This document shows, piece by piece, positions 25,822 to 35,009 of a DNA stretch of 39,781 nucleotides (the first letter of the stretch is position 1; each line of letters starts with the position of its first letter). The position numbers and the translations under genes were made by a program. A model generated the notes under the pieces. That model searched no databases. It was not told the origin of the DNA and worked only from the letters and a program-made list of their open reading frames with translations. The stretch is from Bacteroidales bacterium (GTDB lineage Bacteria; Bacteroidota; Bacteroidia; Bacteroidales; CG2-30-32-10), in NCBI GenBank assembly GCA_035353855.1, contig DAOQAK010000040.1, forward strand, positions 1-39,781, given 5' to 3'.

Positions 25822-26874
25822 ATGAACACAGTAAAAATTTTAATGATTTCACTTTTGTCGGGAATATTCATCATGGGAACATCCTGTACATCCAAGAAGG
25901 GGAATGAGAAAGATACAACAACAAAAAATACAGATACCGTGTTGGTAAAAACTATGATTGCGGAGAAAGAAGAAATATCACGCACAATAGATTATACTGC
26001 CACTTTAGTTGCTTATGAAGAAATACACTTAGCGCCGGCAATGGCAGGTAGGATAAAAAAATTCAATGTGGAGATTGGAAGTAATGTTGTGAAAGGGCAG
26101 GTTATTGCAGTGATGGATTCAACAACTTTAGAGCAGTCAAGGATTTCATTAATGACAGCAGCAACAAATTTCAGCCGCATGGATACGCTGAAAAAAACGA
26201 ACAGCGTTTCTGCTCAGCAGTACGACTTGACCAAGTCAACATATGAAATTGCAAAATCCAGCTATCAGAATCTTTTAAACAATACACAGCTTAGAGCTCC
26301 GTTCAGCGGAGTTATATCAGGAAAATATTTTGAAGATGGCGAAATCTATTCCGGTACTCCTGTTGCTTCAATAGGCAAACCTGCCATAGTTTCAATTGTC
26401 CAGATAAACCAACTGAAAGCATTAATAGGAGTAACCGCATCGTACTTTCCTTTAATAACAACAGGAATGAAGGCTACAGTTAAATCAGATATTTATCCTG
26501 ATATGAATTTGAGCGGAAGTGTTTCTAAGATTTACCCTACTATAGATAATTCAACGAAAACATTTACAGTTGAAGTTACCATTGAGAATGAAAATTTAAA
26601 ATTGCGCCCGGGAATGTTTACTAAAATAAAACTCAATCTTGGCAAAGGTAATGCTATCATGGTTCCAACAATAGCATTGGTAAAACAAACAGGAACCAAC
26701 GACATGTATGTTTTTGTAAATAATAATGGTATTGCGAAAAAAATTAAAGTTGTTACAGGAAGCCTTATTGATGATAAAACAGAAATTACAGAAGGGTTGA
26801 AAGAAGGTGATGAAGTAATAATTGTAGGTCAAAATAAACTTATGGATCAATCACATATTATCATAGAAAAATAA
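25822..26874 (+). CDS. RND efflux periplasmic adaptor (membrane fusion protein), lipoprotein
   Basis: 350 aa. The signal peptide ends in a lipobox with the acylated Cys at residue 22 (FIMGTSC), so this is an inner-membrane-anchored lipoprotein. HlyD/MFP layout: beta-barrel and lipoyl parts (HLAPAMAGRIKKFNVEIGSNVVKGQVIAVMD), a short helical hairpin (about 110-155), the second lipoyl half (LRAPFSGVISGKYFEDGEIYS), then the membrane-proximal barrel and C-terminal MPTIALVKQTG. The adaptor couples the pump to the TolC-like channel. The hairpin is short, as is usual in AcrA/MexA-type proteins. It sits 48 nt before the permease and 12 nt after the channel gene. Confidence 0.93.
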   Translation: MNTVKILMISLLSGIFIMGTSCTSKKGNEKDTTTKNTDTVLVKTMIAEKEEISRTIDYTATLVAYEEIHLAPAMAGRIKKFNVEIGSNVVKGQVIAVMDSTTLEQSRISLMTAATNFSRMDTLKKTNSVSAQQYDLTKSTYEIAKSSYQNLLNNTQLRAPFSGVISGKYFEDGEIYSGTPVASIGKPAIVSIVQINQLKALIGVTASYFPLITTGMKATVKSDIYPDMNLSGSVSKIYPTIDNSTKTFTVEVTIENENLKLRPGMFTKIKLNLGKGNAIMVPTIALVKQTGTNDMYVFVNNNGIAKKIKVVTGSLIDDKTEITEGLKEGDEVIIVGQNKLMDQSHIIIEK

Positions 26875-26922
26875 TTCCATAGTTGCACTTGAAGATGATT
26901 AAACAATTTTAAAAATTAATTT

Positions 26923-29900
26923 ATGAGTTTATATAGCACAGCTGTTAAAAAACCAGTCAGCACCATCATGATCACCATAGGTGTGCTGATATTCGGGATC
27001 TATTCATATATGCAGTTACCGGTGGATTATTTTCCCAAAATTGATCCTCCTTATATTTCTGTATTTACATATTATTCAGGGGCAAGCGCTGCCGATGTGG
27101 AACAAAATATTACCCGAAAACTGGAAGACGGATTTGGTTCTCTTTCCAACCTGAAGAAAATTACATCTACTTCAAAAGATAATATATCGGTTGTTATGCT
27201 GGAGTTTGAATGGGGCGCCAACCTTGATGAAGCTACTAACGAAGTGCGTAATGCCGTAGGATCGGCTGAACGAAATCTCCCTGATGATGTGGAAAGTCCT
27301 ACTATTCTAAAATTAAGCACCAGCATGATGCCAGTAATTATGTTTTCTGTAACCTCTAATGAAAGTTATGAAGGAATAAAAGACATACTGGATAAAAAAT
27401 TCATTCAGCCTCTTAACCGCATTGATGGTGTGGGAAACATAATGCAAATGGGAGCGCCTGAAAGAGCCATAATGGTGAATGTTGATCCGCGTAAACTGGA
27501 TGCTTATGATTTAACTATTGAAAGAGTTGGCGGTATATTGACTGCAAATAATTTAAACCTGCCTTCAGGAAGTCTTAAAGTTGGGAAATCAGATATACCG
27601 CTCAGGTTGCAGGGTGAATTTGAAAGCAGTGATATTATAAAAAACATTGTCATTAGCAATGTTAATGGGAAAACGGTTTACCTGAAAGATATAGCAACGG
27701 TTACGGATAGCCTAAAAGAGATTGATTCTTACGAACGTGCTAATGGCCAGAAAACAGTTCGTGTAATGGTGCAGAAGCAGTCGGATGCAAATACAGTTAC
27801 AGTAGCAAATAAAATAAAAGCTAAAATTGCAGATATTGAAAAAACACTTCCTCCTGATGTGAAAGTAGATGTTCTGATGGATACATCTCTTAATACAACT
27901 GCATCTATCAATAACCTTTCGGAAACATTACTTTATGCTTTGATATTTGTTGTAGTAATTGTATTGATATTTTTAGGACGAGGAAGAGCAACATTTATTA
28001 TTTCGTTATCTATTCCGATATCACTTATCACCGGTTTTATTTACATGTATTTATCCGATGGCACCATCAACATCATTACGCTGTCATCGCTATCAATTGC
28101 TATCGGGTTGGTTGTTGACGATTCCATTGTGGTACTCGAGAATATTACTAAAAAGCTTGAACGGGGAGGTTTCGCGCGTGAATCAGCAATATATGGTACA
28201 AGTGAAGTGAGCTTAGCTGTAATTGCATCCACGCTGACTATCATTGCGGTTTTCCTTCCATTGACCATGTTAGGTGGTATCACCGGAATACTTTTCAAAC
28301 CTTTGGGTTGGGTGGTAACTATATCTGTGGCTGTATCTGTAATTGTTTCAATGACGCTAGTTCCTACGTTGTCGTCAAAAATGCTGAATGCAAAAGAACC
28401 CAGTAAAAAAGGTGTGCGTGGAAGAATATACTGGTTTTCACAAAGCGTGCTTGCAAAAATGGATAATGTATATTCCAAAATTCTTACATGGGCTATTAGC
28501 CATCGATGGACAGTAATTATTATTGCTATGGCAGTTTTTATTTCTTCCATGTTTCTTACAAAACTTATCGGCTCTGAATTTATGCCGGCTTCCGATAACG
28601 ACAGGATTTCAGCACAGGTAAAACTGGCACAGGGAACCAATCTTGATGAAACAATTAAAATCACAAAGTATCTTGATTCTGTTTTTCAGAAAAAATATCC
28701 TGAAGTGGAAATTGTTTCTTCCAGTGCAGGGCAAGGTGATGCAAGCAGCCTGGTTGCTATTTTTTCGGAAACAGGTAACTATATCGTTAATTATACTTTT
28801 AAGATGAAACCCAGGGCTGAACGCGAAAAAGATATTTTTCAAATTTCCGATGAGATGAGGAAAGATATTGAAGTTTTGCCCGAAATTGAAAAATTTTATG
28901 TGGATGCAGGAAGTTCAAGGTCTTCAAGCTCAATGGGCATGGGCATGGGCGGAGGCAATAACCTTGAAGTGAAAATATTCGGAAATGATTTTGATGAAAC
29001 CAATGTTGTTGCTGAGAAAATGGCGCTGGCTCTTGGAAAAATTAAAGGAGCTAAGGATATATTGATAAGCCGCGATAAGGAAAAAACAGAGTTACAGCTA
29101 ATTCTGGATAACGAAAAAATGACCTCTTTCGGTTTAAATGCAGCAACTGTCGCAAAGTCTATCCGCTATTGCATTACTGGCCTTACTGCTACAAAATATA
29201 AAGAAGAAGGAAATGAATACGATATTATCGTGCGTTATGATGCCCAGTTCAGGCATACTACCGAAGACATTGGAAACATAAGTATTTCAACACCTACGGG
29301 TAAAGTAATAAAGCTGAGTGAAATTGCAACATTAAAAACTTTTTATTCGCCACCTATTATTCAAAGAGAAAATAAAGTACGTGTTGTTAAAGTAACTTCG
29401 GCGCTTTCAGGAACAGATATAGGTACAGTGAAATCGGCACTTGAAAAGGATATTGCCAAAATGGATATCCCTTCAGATGTTACCATAGAATTTGGCGGTA
29501 GCGCTGAAAACATGCAGGATGCTTTTCAAAGTATCATCTTATTGTTGCTCCTTTCCATAATACTTGTTTATATAGTTATGGCATCGCAATTCGAATCGTT
29601 GACCGAACCATTCATTATCATGTTCTCTATTCCTTTTGCATTCACAGGAGTATTCTTAGGTTTATATATTTTTGGTTCAACTATAAATGTCATTTCATTG
29701 ATAGGTGCAGTAATGTTAATAGGTATCGTGGTGAAAAACGGTATTATACTGGTTGACTATACGAACCTGGAAGTTGACAGGGGCTATTCATTGAAGCAGG
29801 CTGTGATTTCTGCCGGACGATCAAGGTTAAGGCCGGTGCTTATGACTTCGCTGACCATGATTCTTGCGATGATCCCAATGATTTTTTCAAGCGGAAGCGG

Positions 29901-30051
29901 GTCCGAAACCTGGAAACCTATGGGGATTGCTATTTTTTGCGGTTTAACTTTCTCAACATTAATAACACTAGTATTGATTCCTACTATATATACTATTTTT
30001 GGAGTAGGAAAAATTAAAAGAGCACGTAAAGAATTAGAAAAAAATAAATAA
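26923..30051 (+). CDS. RND efflux permease (HAE1/AcrB family)
   Basis: 1042 aa, full family length. 12 transmembrane helices: TM1 about 10-30, TM2-6 about 335-475, TM7 about 525-545, TM8-12 about 855-1030, with two large periplasmic loops. The proton relay is intact: adjacent Asp pair in GLVVDDSIVVLEN (about 399-400) and Lys in VVKNGIILVDYTN (about 938), the AcrB Asp407/Asp408/Lys940 set. It uses proton influx to pump drugs or toxic compounds through the TolC-like channel. Oddity: a Met/Gly-rich stretch in the second periplasmic loop (about 668-678, SSSMGMGMGGGNN). HME heavy-metal pumps have different signatures, so I keep it as HAE1. A 207-aa antisense open frame (28041-28664) is a shadow. 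Confidence 0.95.
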   Translation: MSLYSTAVKKPVSTIMITIGVLIFGIYSYMQLPVDYFPKIDPPYISVFTYYSGASAADVEQNITRKLEDGFGSLSNLKKITSTSKDNISVVMLEFEWGANLDEATNEVRNAVGSAERNLPDDVESPTILKLSTSMMPVIMFSVTSNESYEGIKDILDKKFIQPLNRIDGVGNIMQMGAPERAIMVNVDPRKLDAYDLTIERVGGILTANNLNLPSGSLKVGKSDIPLRLQGEFESSDIIKNIVISNVNGKTVYLKDIATVTDSLKEIDSYERANGQKTVRVMVQKQSDANTVTVANKIKAKIADIEKTLPPDVKVDVLMDTSLNTTASINNLSETLLYALIFVVVIVLIFLGRGRATFIISLSIPISLITGFIYMYLSDGTINIITLSSLSIAIGLVVDDSIVVLENITKKLERGGFARESAIYGTSEVSLAVIASTLTIIAVFLPLTMLGGITGILFKPLGWVVTISVAVSVIVSMTLVPTLSSKMLNAKEPSKKGVRGRIYWFSQSVLAKMDNVYSKILTWAISHRWTVIIIAMAVFISSMFLTKLIGSEFMPASDNDRISAQVKLAQGTNLDETIKITKYLDSVFQKKYPEVEIVSSSAGQGDASSLVAIFSETGNYIVNYTFKMKPRAEREKDIFQISDEMRKDIEVLPEIEKFYVDAGSSRSSSSMGMGMGGGNNLEVKIFGNDFDETNVVAEKMALALGKIKGAKDILISRDKEKTELQLILDNEKMTSFGLNAATVAKSIRYCITGLTATKYKEEGNEYDIIVRYDAQFRHTTEDIGNISISTPTGKVIKLSEIATLKTFYSPPIIQRENKVRVVKVTSALSGTDIGTVKSALEKDIAKMDIPSDVTIEFGGSAENMQDAFQSIILLLLLSIILVYIVMASQFESLTEPFIIMFSIPFAFTGVFLGLYIFGSTINVISLIGAVMLIGIVVKNGIILVDYTNLEVDRGYSLKQAVISAGRSRLRPVLMTSLTMILAMIPMIFSSGSGSETWKPMGIAIFCGLTFSTLITLVLIPTIYTIFGVGKIKRARKELEKNK

Positions 30052-30058
30052 AAAAATA

Positions 30059-30352
30059 ATGAAAGCTGTATTTATTTTATATAACCAATCGCTGACCGAA
30101 GAGGTTCAGGAAATTTTAGAAAAACTTTCTATAAGAGGTTATTCTCAATGGCTGGATGTAAAAGGCAGGGGCTCGGTAAATGGTAGTCCGCACGAAGGGA
30201 CACATACATGGCCTGAATTGAATAATGCACATTTAACAATTGTAGATGACGAAAAAGTTCCGGCTCTGTTAGAAAGACTACAATCGCTAAACAAAGAAGT
30301 TAAAGAACAAGGTTTGAGAGCTTTTGTTTGGAATATTGAAGGAACCATTTAG
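30059..30352 (+). CDS. PG0541-family transporter-associated protein
   Basis: 97 aa, starting 7 nt after the RND permease stop, so translationally coupled. I recognise it as the PG0541 family, a small group of Bacteroidota proteins that occur just after RND pumps. The fold seems PII/ACT-like (alternating beta-alpha: MKAVFILYNQSLTEEVQEIL, then HLTIVDDEKVPALLERLQSL). There is a central basic loop (VKGRGSVNGSPHEGTHTWPEL) with two His. No signal peptide, so cytosolic. Function is unknown. The position suggests a regulator or assembly factor of the pump. Its stop is followed after 34 nt by a strong palindrome that ends the operon. Confidence 0.85.
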   Translation: MKAVFILYNQSLTEEVQEILEKLSIRGYSQWLDVKGRGSVNGSPHEGTHTWPELNNAHLTIVDDEKVPALLERLQSLNKEVKEQGLRAFVWNIEGTI

Positions 30353-30386
30353 TCGTAAGTCGTCCGCTGTAGCGTAGACAAAATAC

Positions 30387-30438
30387 ACAAGTCCCAAATA
30401 CCAGTGTACTAAATTGCATCTTGGTATTTGGGACTTGT
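30387..30438. terminator. 17-bp perfect palindrome between convergent genes
   Basis: ACAAGTCCCAAATACCA (30387-30403) and its exact reverse complement at 30422-30438, separated by 18 nt. It lies between the PG0541 gene and the convergent SdiA-regulated-like gene, 3 nt from the stop of the latter. There is no long T run on either side, so termination would rely on stem strength in both directions. Similar words (AAGTTCCCAATACTAAG) occur at about 19900-19920, another convergent junction. Confidence 0.6.
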
Positions 30439-30441
30439 AAA

Positions 30442-31365
30442 TTAATCACCGGATTTTTGTTTATAATTAAATTGTAATAAAGTTGGTTTTTTATCCTGGC
30501 CTTCGTTTGAAATTAGCATATCGCCATTATTAAAGAAAGTTATTCCTTCGGCTTTATTAAACAGTTCCGTATCGAGTGTTTCAATATGTTCAATAGTGCC
30601 ATCCATGTTAAAAATAAATAAAAGATGTTCTGTTGCAGAAAGCAAATATAATTTATTTGTTAGCGGATGTATACCAATTGCCGATGTTCTGAAACGGATA
30701 ATGGGTTCATTAATTGCCCCTCTTTTTTTATTCCTGTATGGTAGATCAATTTTGTTGTTGATGGCAAATTGTTTGATCAATGCCAGGTTAAAATCAAAAA
30801 CAGGTTCATTACTAAGTTTTTTTGTTTTAAGGTCAAAACCATAAATTACGCGTTTATCTTTATACTCAATTCCTTTTCCTGGTTTACCTTTGCATCCAAT
30901 TAAAAGCCGGTGATTTTTTTTATCATAACAAAGACCTTCATTATTATTGGCTGGAATGCCTGTAACATAAGATGTCGTTTTAAATTTTTCAGAACGAAAT
31001 TTTTTTATTTCAAATAGTACTCCATCACTTCTTAAAACATAAATAGTGTTGTCAATCCTGGTAATACCTTCGTAATCGCCATCAATATGAAAAAAGTATT
31101 GTTCTTTAATTTTATTATTTAGGGCATCATATAAAAATAAAATTCCATTTTCGTCTTGTATGCAAGCAAATGAAATCGAATCTATTTCTGTAATTCCCGA
31201 AATTTCGCGAAGCGTGTCAGGTAAAATATATATCTTATCGGGCTTTGAAAAATTGTAATCAGTAATAACAGTTGCATCATTATTATTTATTGTAGGATTA
31301 TTGCAGCAGAAGACATTAAGAAATAAAAACATGAATATGCCCGGAATATGCATTTTAAATATCAT
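30442..31365 (-). CDS. SdiA-regulated-domain secreted beta-propeller-like protein
   Basis: 307 aa from ATG 31365; an ATG at 31398 would put a charged 11-residue leader before the hydrophobic segment. The N-terminal hydrophobic stretch ends in a Cys pair (FLNVFCCNN), so it may be a lipoprotein, though the lipobox is imperfect. The body matches the SdiA-regulated/YjiK family: LREISGI, DGDYEGITRIDNTIYVLRSDG, NNEGLCYDKKNHRLLIGCKG, IGIHPLTNKLYLLSATEHLL, and AEGITFFNNGDMLISNEGQ. Family members form a beta-propeller related to phytase esterase-like domains; the function is unknown. It follows the PurF-like gene by 54 nt and probably shares its transcript. Confidence 0.85.
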   Translation of the reverse strand: MIFKMHIPGIFMFLFLNVFCCNNPTINNNDATVITDYNFSKPDKIYILPDTLREISGITEIDSISFACIQDENGILFLYDALNNKIKEQYFFHIDGDYEGITRIDNTIYVLRSDGVLFEIKKFRSEKFKTTSYVTGIPANNNEGLCYDKKNHRLLIGCKGKPGKGIEYKDKRVIYGFDLKTKKLSNEPVFDFNLALIKQFAINNKIDLPYRNKKRGAINEPIIRFRTSAIGIHPLTNKLYLLSATEHLLFIFNMDGTIEHIETLDTELFNKAEGITFFNNGDMLISNEGQDKKPTLLQFNYKQKSGD

Positions 31366-31419
31366 TTTTCTTTCAATAAATCTCAAGTTGCAAATCAATC
31401 AATCTATTCATTCCTTCAA

Positions 31420-32826
31420 CTAGTAATAGCTTGAACCATCCCAGCAATGTGTACATAATTTTTCTTTAGGCAATCCAATAGCATTTACAAGATCGTCAAG
31501 CTTTTGGTATTTCAATGAGGTAAGCCCAAGGTCTAATCTTATTTGTTCAACCATTGCTTTGTATTTTTCGGAACAGCAGTTTGAGTATTCTTTCATGTCG
31601 GCATTTTCTTTTCCTTCAAGTTTCTTTACTGCTTTATATGTGGCAAGGTCCATATTGGAACGGGAACGGCTAAAGTTTAAATACATGCATGGGTAAGTTA
31701 GCGGAGGGCATGCAATGCGCATATGCACTTCTTTCATTCCGGATTGAAATAATGAACAAACATTATCTTTCAGCTGAGTACCGCGAACAATGGAATCGTC
31801 AAGGAATACACCGCTTTTTCCTTTGGTTACAGAAACGTTCGGTATCAATTTCATTTTTGCAACAAGATCGCGCATTTGCTGGTTCTGTGGCATAAAGCTA
31901 CGTGGCCATGTTGGAGTATATTTCGCATAAGGTCTTTTAAGCGGAAGTTGTGCTTTGTTGCTATAACCATAAGCATGACCAATACCTGAATCAGGAATTC
32001 CGGCAACAAAATCAACTTTGATATTGTCTTTTACGGCAAGTGCCGAACCACAACGATAACGGCATTCATCTACATTTATATTTTCGTAATATGAAGGTGG
32101 ATAACCATAGTATACCCAAAGGAAAGAACATACCTGCATTTTATCATACGGCTTTTTTAATTGTTCATATCCGTCAGCAGTGATCTTCACAATTTCGCCG
32201 GGACCAATATATTTTTCTATTTCATAACCTAAGTTAGGAAATGCGCAGGTTTCGAAAGTAACAGAATAGGCATTTTCTTTTTTTCCGATGATAATGGGAG
32301 TTCTTCCAAGTTTGTCGCGGGCTGCAATGATTCCATCTTTGGTTAAAACTAAAATAGAACAGGAACCTTTAACCATCTCATAAACATTCTGAATTCCTGA
32401 AACAAAATCTTTTCCTTCTGCAATAAGCATGGCAACCAGTTCTGTAGGATTAATAGCGCCCTGGCTGTTTTCGGCAAAGGTGTGTTTCATCTTCATATAC
32501 CGTTCTTCCAGTTCATCGATGTTCACTATTTTGCTAACTGTTGCTACGGCATAGCGCCCCAGGTGCGAGGTAACAATAATTGGCTGCGATTCATTATCGC
32601 TGATAACTCCTATACCGCTTTTGCCTTCAAAATCGGGAAGATTGTCTTCGAATTTACTCCTGAAATATCCATTATCCAATTTATGGATTGCACGGTGGAA
32701 CCCTTTTTCTTTTGAATAGAAAGCCATTCCGGCTCTTTTTGTTCCCAGGTGTGAATGATAGTCTGTGCCATAATATACATCACTTACACAATCATCTTTT
32801 GAAACTGCTCCGAAAAATCCGCTCAT
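31420..32826 (-). CDS. PurF-like amidophosphoribosyltransferase paralogue, glutaminase site lost
   Basis: 468 aa from ATG 32826. A 63-nt upstream extension would overlap the S9 peptidase stop and bury the N-terminal motif, so I reject it. The N-terminal Ntn domain has MSGFFG where active PurF and AsnB have MCGI(F/A)G: the Cys nucleophile is Ser. The NG oxyanion motif (HNGN in PurF) is SHLGR here, so its Asn is Leu. The phosphoribosyltransferase domain is intact: VFLDDSIVRGTQ (PRPP loop). Cys residues near the C-terminus (IACPPLTYPC, LCTHCWDG) fit the four Fe-S ligands of the Bacillus-type enzyme. So PRPP binding and the cluster seem kept while glutamine hydrolysis is probably lost. It may use free ammonia, or have another role. 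It lies 41 nt after the S9 peptidase gene. Confidence 0.88.
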   Translation of the reverse strand: MSGFFGAVSKDDCVSDVYYGTDYHSHLGTKRAGMAFYSKEKGFHRAIHKLDNGYFRSKFEDNLPDFEGKSGIGVISDNESQPIIVTSHLGRYAVATVSKIVNIDELEERYMKMKHTFAENSQGAINPTELVAMLIAEGKDFVSGIQNVYEMVKGSCSILVLTKDGIIAARDKLGRTPIIIGKKENAYSVTFETCAFPNLGYEIEKYIGPGEIVKITADGYEQLKKPYDKMQVCSFLWVYYGYPPSYYENINVDECRYRCGSALAVKDNIKVDFVAGIPDSGIGHAYGYSNKAQLPLKRPYAKYTPTWPRSFMPQNQQMRDLVAKMKLIPNVSVTKGKSGVFLDDSIVRGTQLKDNVCSLFQSGMKEVHMRIACPPLTYPCMYLNFSRSRSNMDLATYKAVKKLEGKENADMKEYSNCCSEKYKAMVEQIRLDLGLTSLKYQKLDDLVNAIGLPKEKLCTHCWDGSSYY

Positions 32827-32867
32827 TACTAATTTGTTTTTTTGAATTTGAAAATTATATTTTGATT

Positions 32868-34940
32868 CTATTTGTCTGTTTTCAGCCATTTATCAAGCCA
32901 TGCAAAGAAAGTGCGTTGCCATAAAACACTATTCTGTGGTTTTAAAACAAAATGCGATTCTTCGGGAAAGAAAAGGAATTCGCTTGGAATGCCCTGTAAT
33001 TGCGCTGCATTAAAAGCTTCCATTCCTTGAGTGTATGGGATACGAAAATCGTTTCCTCCTTCAATTACTAAAATTGGAGTGTCCCATTTCCCTACAAAAT
33101 TACTTGGTGAAAAATCATAACTTTTTGGTTGTGGATTTTTCCAGTATGCTCCGCCAAGGTCGTGATTAGCGAACCACATTTCTTCGGTGCTGCCGTACCA
33201 GCTTTTAAAATCAAACATCCCGCAATGTGCAATGAATGCTTTAAAACGTTTGTTGTGATTCCCGGCCAACCAGTATACCGAATAACCGCCGTAACTAGCG
33301 CCTACTGCGCCAAGATGCGCTTTGTCAACATAAGATTCGGCTGAAACCGTATCAATTGCAGTCAGATAATCTTTCATATTCTGACCGCCGTAATCCTGTG
33401 CAATCTGGTCGTTCCACTCTGTGCCGAATGTTGGAAGTCCGCGCCTGTTGGGAGCTACAACAATATAATCATTTGCTGCCATCATTTGAAAATTCCAGCG
33501 GTATGACCAGAACTGGCTAACTGCGCTTTGCGGACCACCTTCACAATAAAGCAATGCAGGATATTTTTTTGTTTTGTCGAAGTTGGGCGGATAGATAACC
33601 CAAACCAACATTTTCTTTTTATCGGTCGTAGTGATCCAGCGTTCTTCAACTTTTCCGAGTTTAATGGTATCGAGTATTGATTTATTAGTAAACGTAATTT
33701 GTGTTTCAACAAAATTATTTTTTACTTTTTCAACTTTGAAAATTTCTGTAGGTAATGACATCGACATTTTAGTTCCGGTAATTAATGTCTGGAGATTTTT
33801 AGATTTTCCAGGTTTGTATGATGCAACTTCAATTCCTGTATAATCATGAGTTCCCTTGGTTATCTGTGTAATTTGTTTAGTAGTTATATTAATTGAAAAG
33901 ATTTGGTATGTAGCATTTTTACCACTAATAAAATAAATGATATTATTATCTACCGGATCCCATCTGAAATTAGAAGAACCTTCATCAAATTTTTCTGATA
34001 AGTCTGTATGTTGCCTGGTTGCTATATCGTAAAGCATGATTTGTTTTTTGTCCGATTCATAACTTGCGGTTTTCATACTGCTCCAAACTATTTTTTTTCC
34101 GTCGGGAGAAAAGGCTGCATCCTGATCATATCCAGGCATTCCATCGCTGATGTTGGTGGTGAGCTTTGTTTCAATATTGTAAATATAAATATCGGAATTT
34201 GTACTTAACGCATCTTCTTTTCCATTTAATTTCTTACAGGTGTATGCGATTTGCTTTCCGTCAGGACTCCATGTTATTTGTTCCATGCCACCGAAAGGAG
34301 TGAGCGGACAATCATATTTTTCATCTTTCATGATATCCGTATATGAACTTATTTTTTTTGTTGAATCGTATGAAGTAAAGCATACATGACTGTATGAGCA
34401 ATCAGTCCATGAATCCCAGTGGCGATACATCAGGTCGCTGTAAAGCATTGCATTTGCTTTTGGAAGGTCGGGATAAATTTCATTTAAAGTTTTATCGAGT
34501 TTTACATCTTTGATGAAAAGGAAATTCTTCAATGTTGGCGAATATGCAAAACCATTTATACCGTCTTCAATTTCGGTGATCTGTTTTTTATTACTGCCAT
34601 CCGGATTCATTTCCCAAACCTGTGTGCTGCCGCTTGCTGAGGAGATGTATGCAATTTTTTTCCCGTCGGGACGCCATACCGCATTGAATTCACTTTCTTT
34701 TGTATCGGTTAATTTCTTTGGTGTTCCGCCGTTTGATGTAATTGTGTATATATCGCTGTTGCCATTGTTCTCCGCAAGGTTAAAGTATTTAACAACATAT
34801 AAAATAGTTTTTCCATCTGGCGATAATTGCATTTCATTAATCCTGCCAAACTTCCATAGAAGCTCCGGCGTAAGCTTATTTTGTGCATTTGCAATAACTG
34901 TAATTGCAAAAAGCGAAAGAATAAAAAATATTTTTTTCAT
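32868..34940 (-). CDS. S9-family serine peptidase (prolyl oligopeptidase/DPP IV-like), exported
   Basis: 690 aa, Sec signal peptide (MKKIFFILSLFAITVIANA-Q). N-terminal seven-bladed propeller of WD40-like PD40/TolB repeats (about 30-400: LSPDGKTILYVV, WRPDGKKIAYIS, WSPDGKQIAYT, FSPDGKKIVWSS), then an alpha/beta-hydrolase peptidase domain (about 430-690). The triad is clear: Ser about 548 in GASYGGY, Asp about 632 in EGGNDFRIP, His about 662 in EESHF. It cleaves short peptides, typically after Pro or acyl-aminoacyl residues, in the periplasm, probably for peptide nutrition. The gene may have a promoter at 35002-35009. The PurF-like gene follows by 41 nt. Confidence 0.93.
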   Translation of the reverse strand: MKKIFFILSLFAITVIANAQNKLTPELLWKFGRINEMQLSPDGKTILYVVKYFNLAENNGNSDIYTITSNGGTPKKLTDTKESEFNAVWRPDGKKIAYISSASGSTQVWEMNPDGSNKKQITEIEDGINGFAYSPTLKNFLFIKDVKLDKTLNEIYPDLPKANAMLYSDLMYRHWDSWTDCSYSHVCFTSYDSTKKISSYTDIMKDEKYDCPLTPFGGMEQITWSPDGKQIAYTCKKLNGKEDALSTNSDIYIYNIETKLTTNISDGMPGYDQDAAFSPDGKKIVWSSMKTASYESDKKQIMLYDIATRQHTDLSEKFDEGSSNFRWDPVDNNIIYFISGKNATYQIFSINITTKQITQITKGTHDYTGIEVASYKPGKSKNLQTLITGTKMSMSLPTEIFKVEKVKNNFVETQITFTNKSILDTIKLGKVEERWITTTDKKKMLVWVIYPPNFDKTKKYPALLYCEGGPQSAVSQFWSYRWNFQMMAANDYIVVAPNRRGLPTFGTEWNDQIAQDYGGQNMKDYLTAIDTVSAESYVDKAHLGAVGASYGGYSVYWLAGNHNKRFKAFIAHCGMFDFKSWYGSTEEMWFANHDLGGAYWKNPQPKSYDFSPSNFVGKWDTPILVIEGGNDFRIPYTQGMEAFNAAQLQGIPSEFLFFPEESHFVLKPQNSVLWQRTFFAWLDKWLKTDK

Positions 34941-35001
34941 ATGTTTTGGTTGTTTGATTTCTTGCTGATAAAATTTATTTTTTTAAACATTGAACATTAA
35001 A

Positions 35002-35009
35002 CAAATTTA
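35002..35009 (-). promoter_or_regulatory. Candidate -7 box for the S9 peptidase gene
   Basis: On the minus strand TAAATTTG is an exact TAnnTTTG match, 61 nt before the ATG and overlapping the stop of the TPR lipoprotein gene. No clear TTTG lies at the right distance upstream. Confidence 0.3.

Noticed and set aside
28041..28664. 207-aa open frame antisense to the RND permease
   Set aside because: Low-complexity shadow of the helix-rich opposite strand; no start signal and no recognisable domain.
32827..32889. Upstream start of the PurF-like gene (21 residues earlier)
   Set aside because: It would overlap the S9 peptidase stop and place residues before the MSGFFG Ntn start; ATG 32826 is the natural start.
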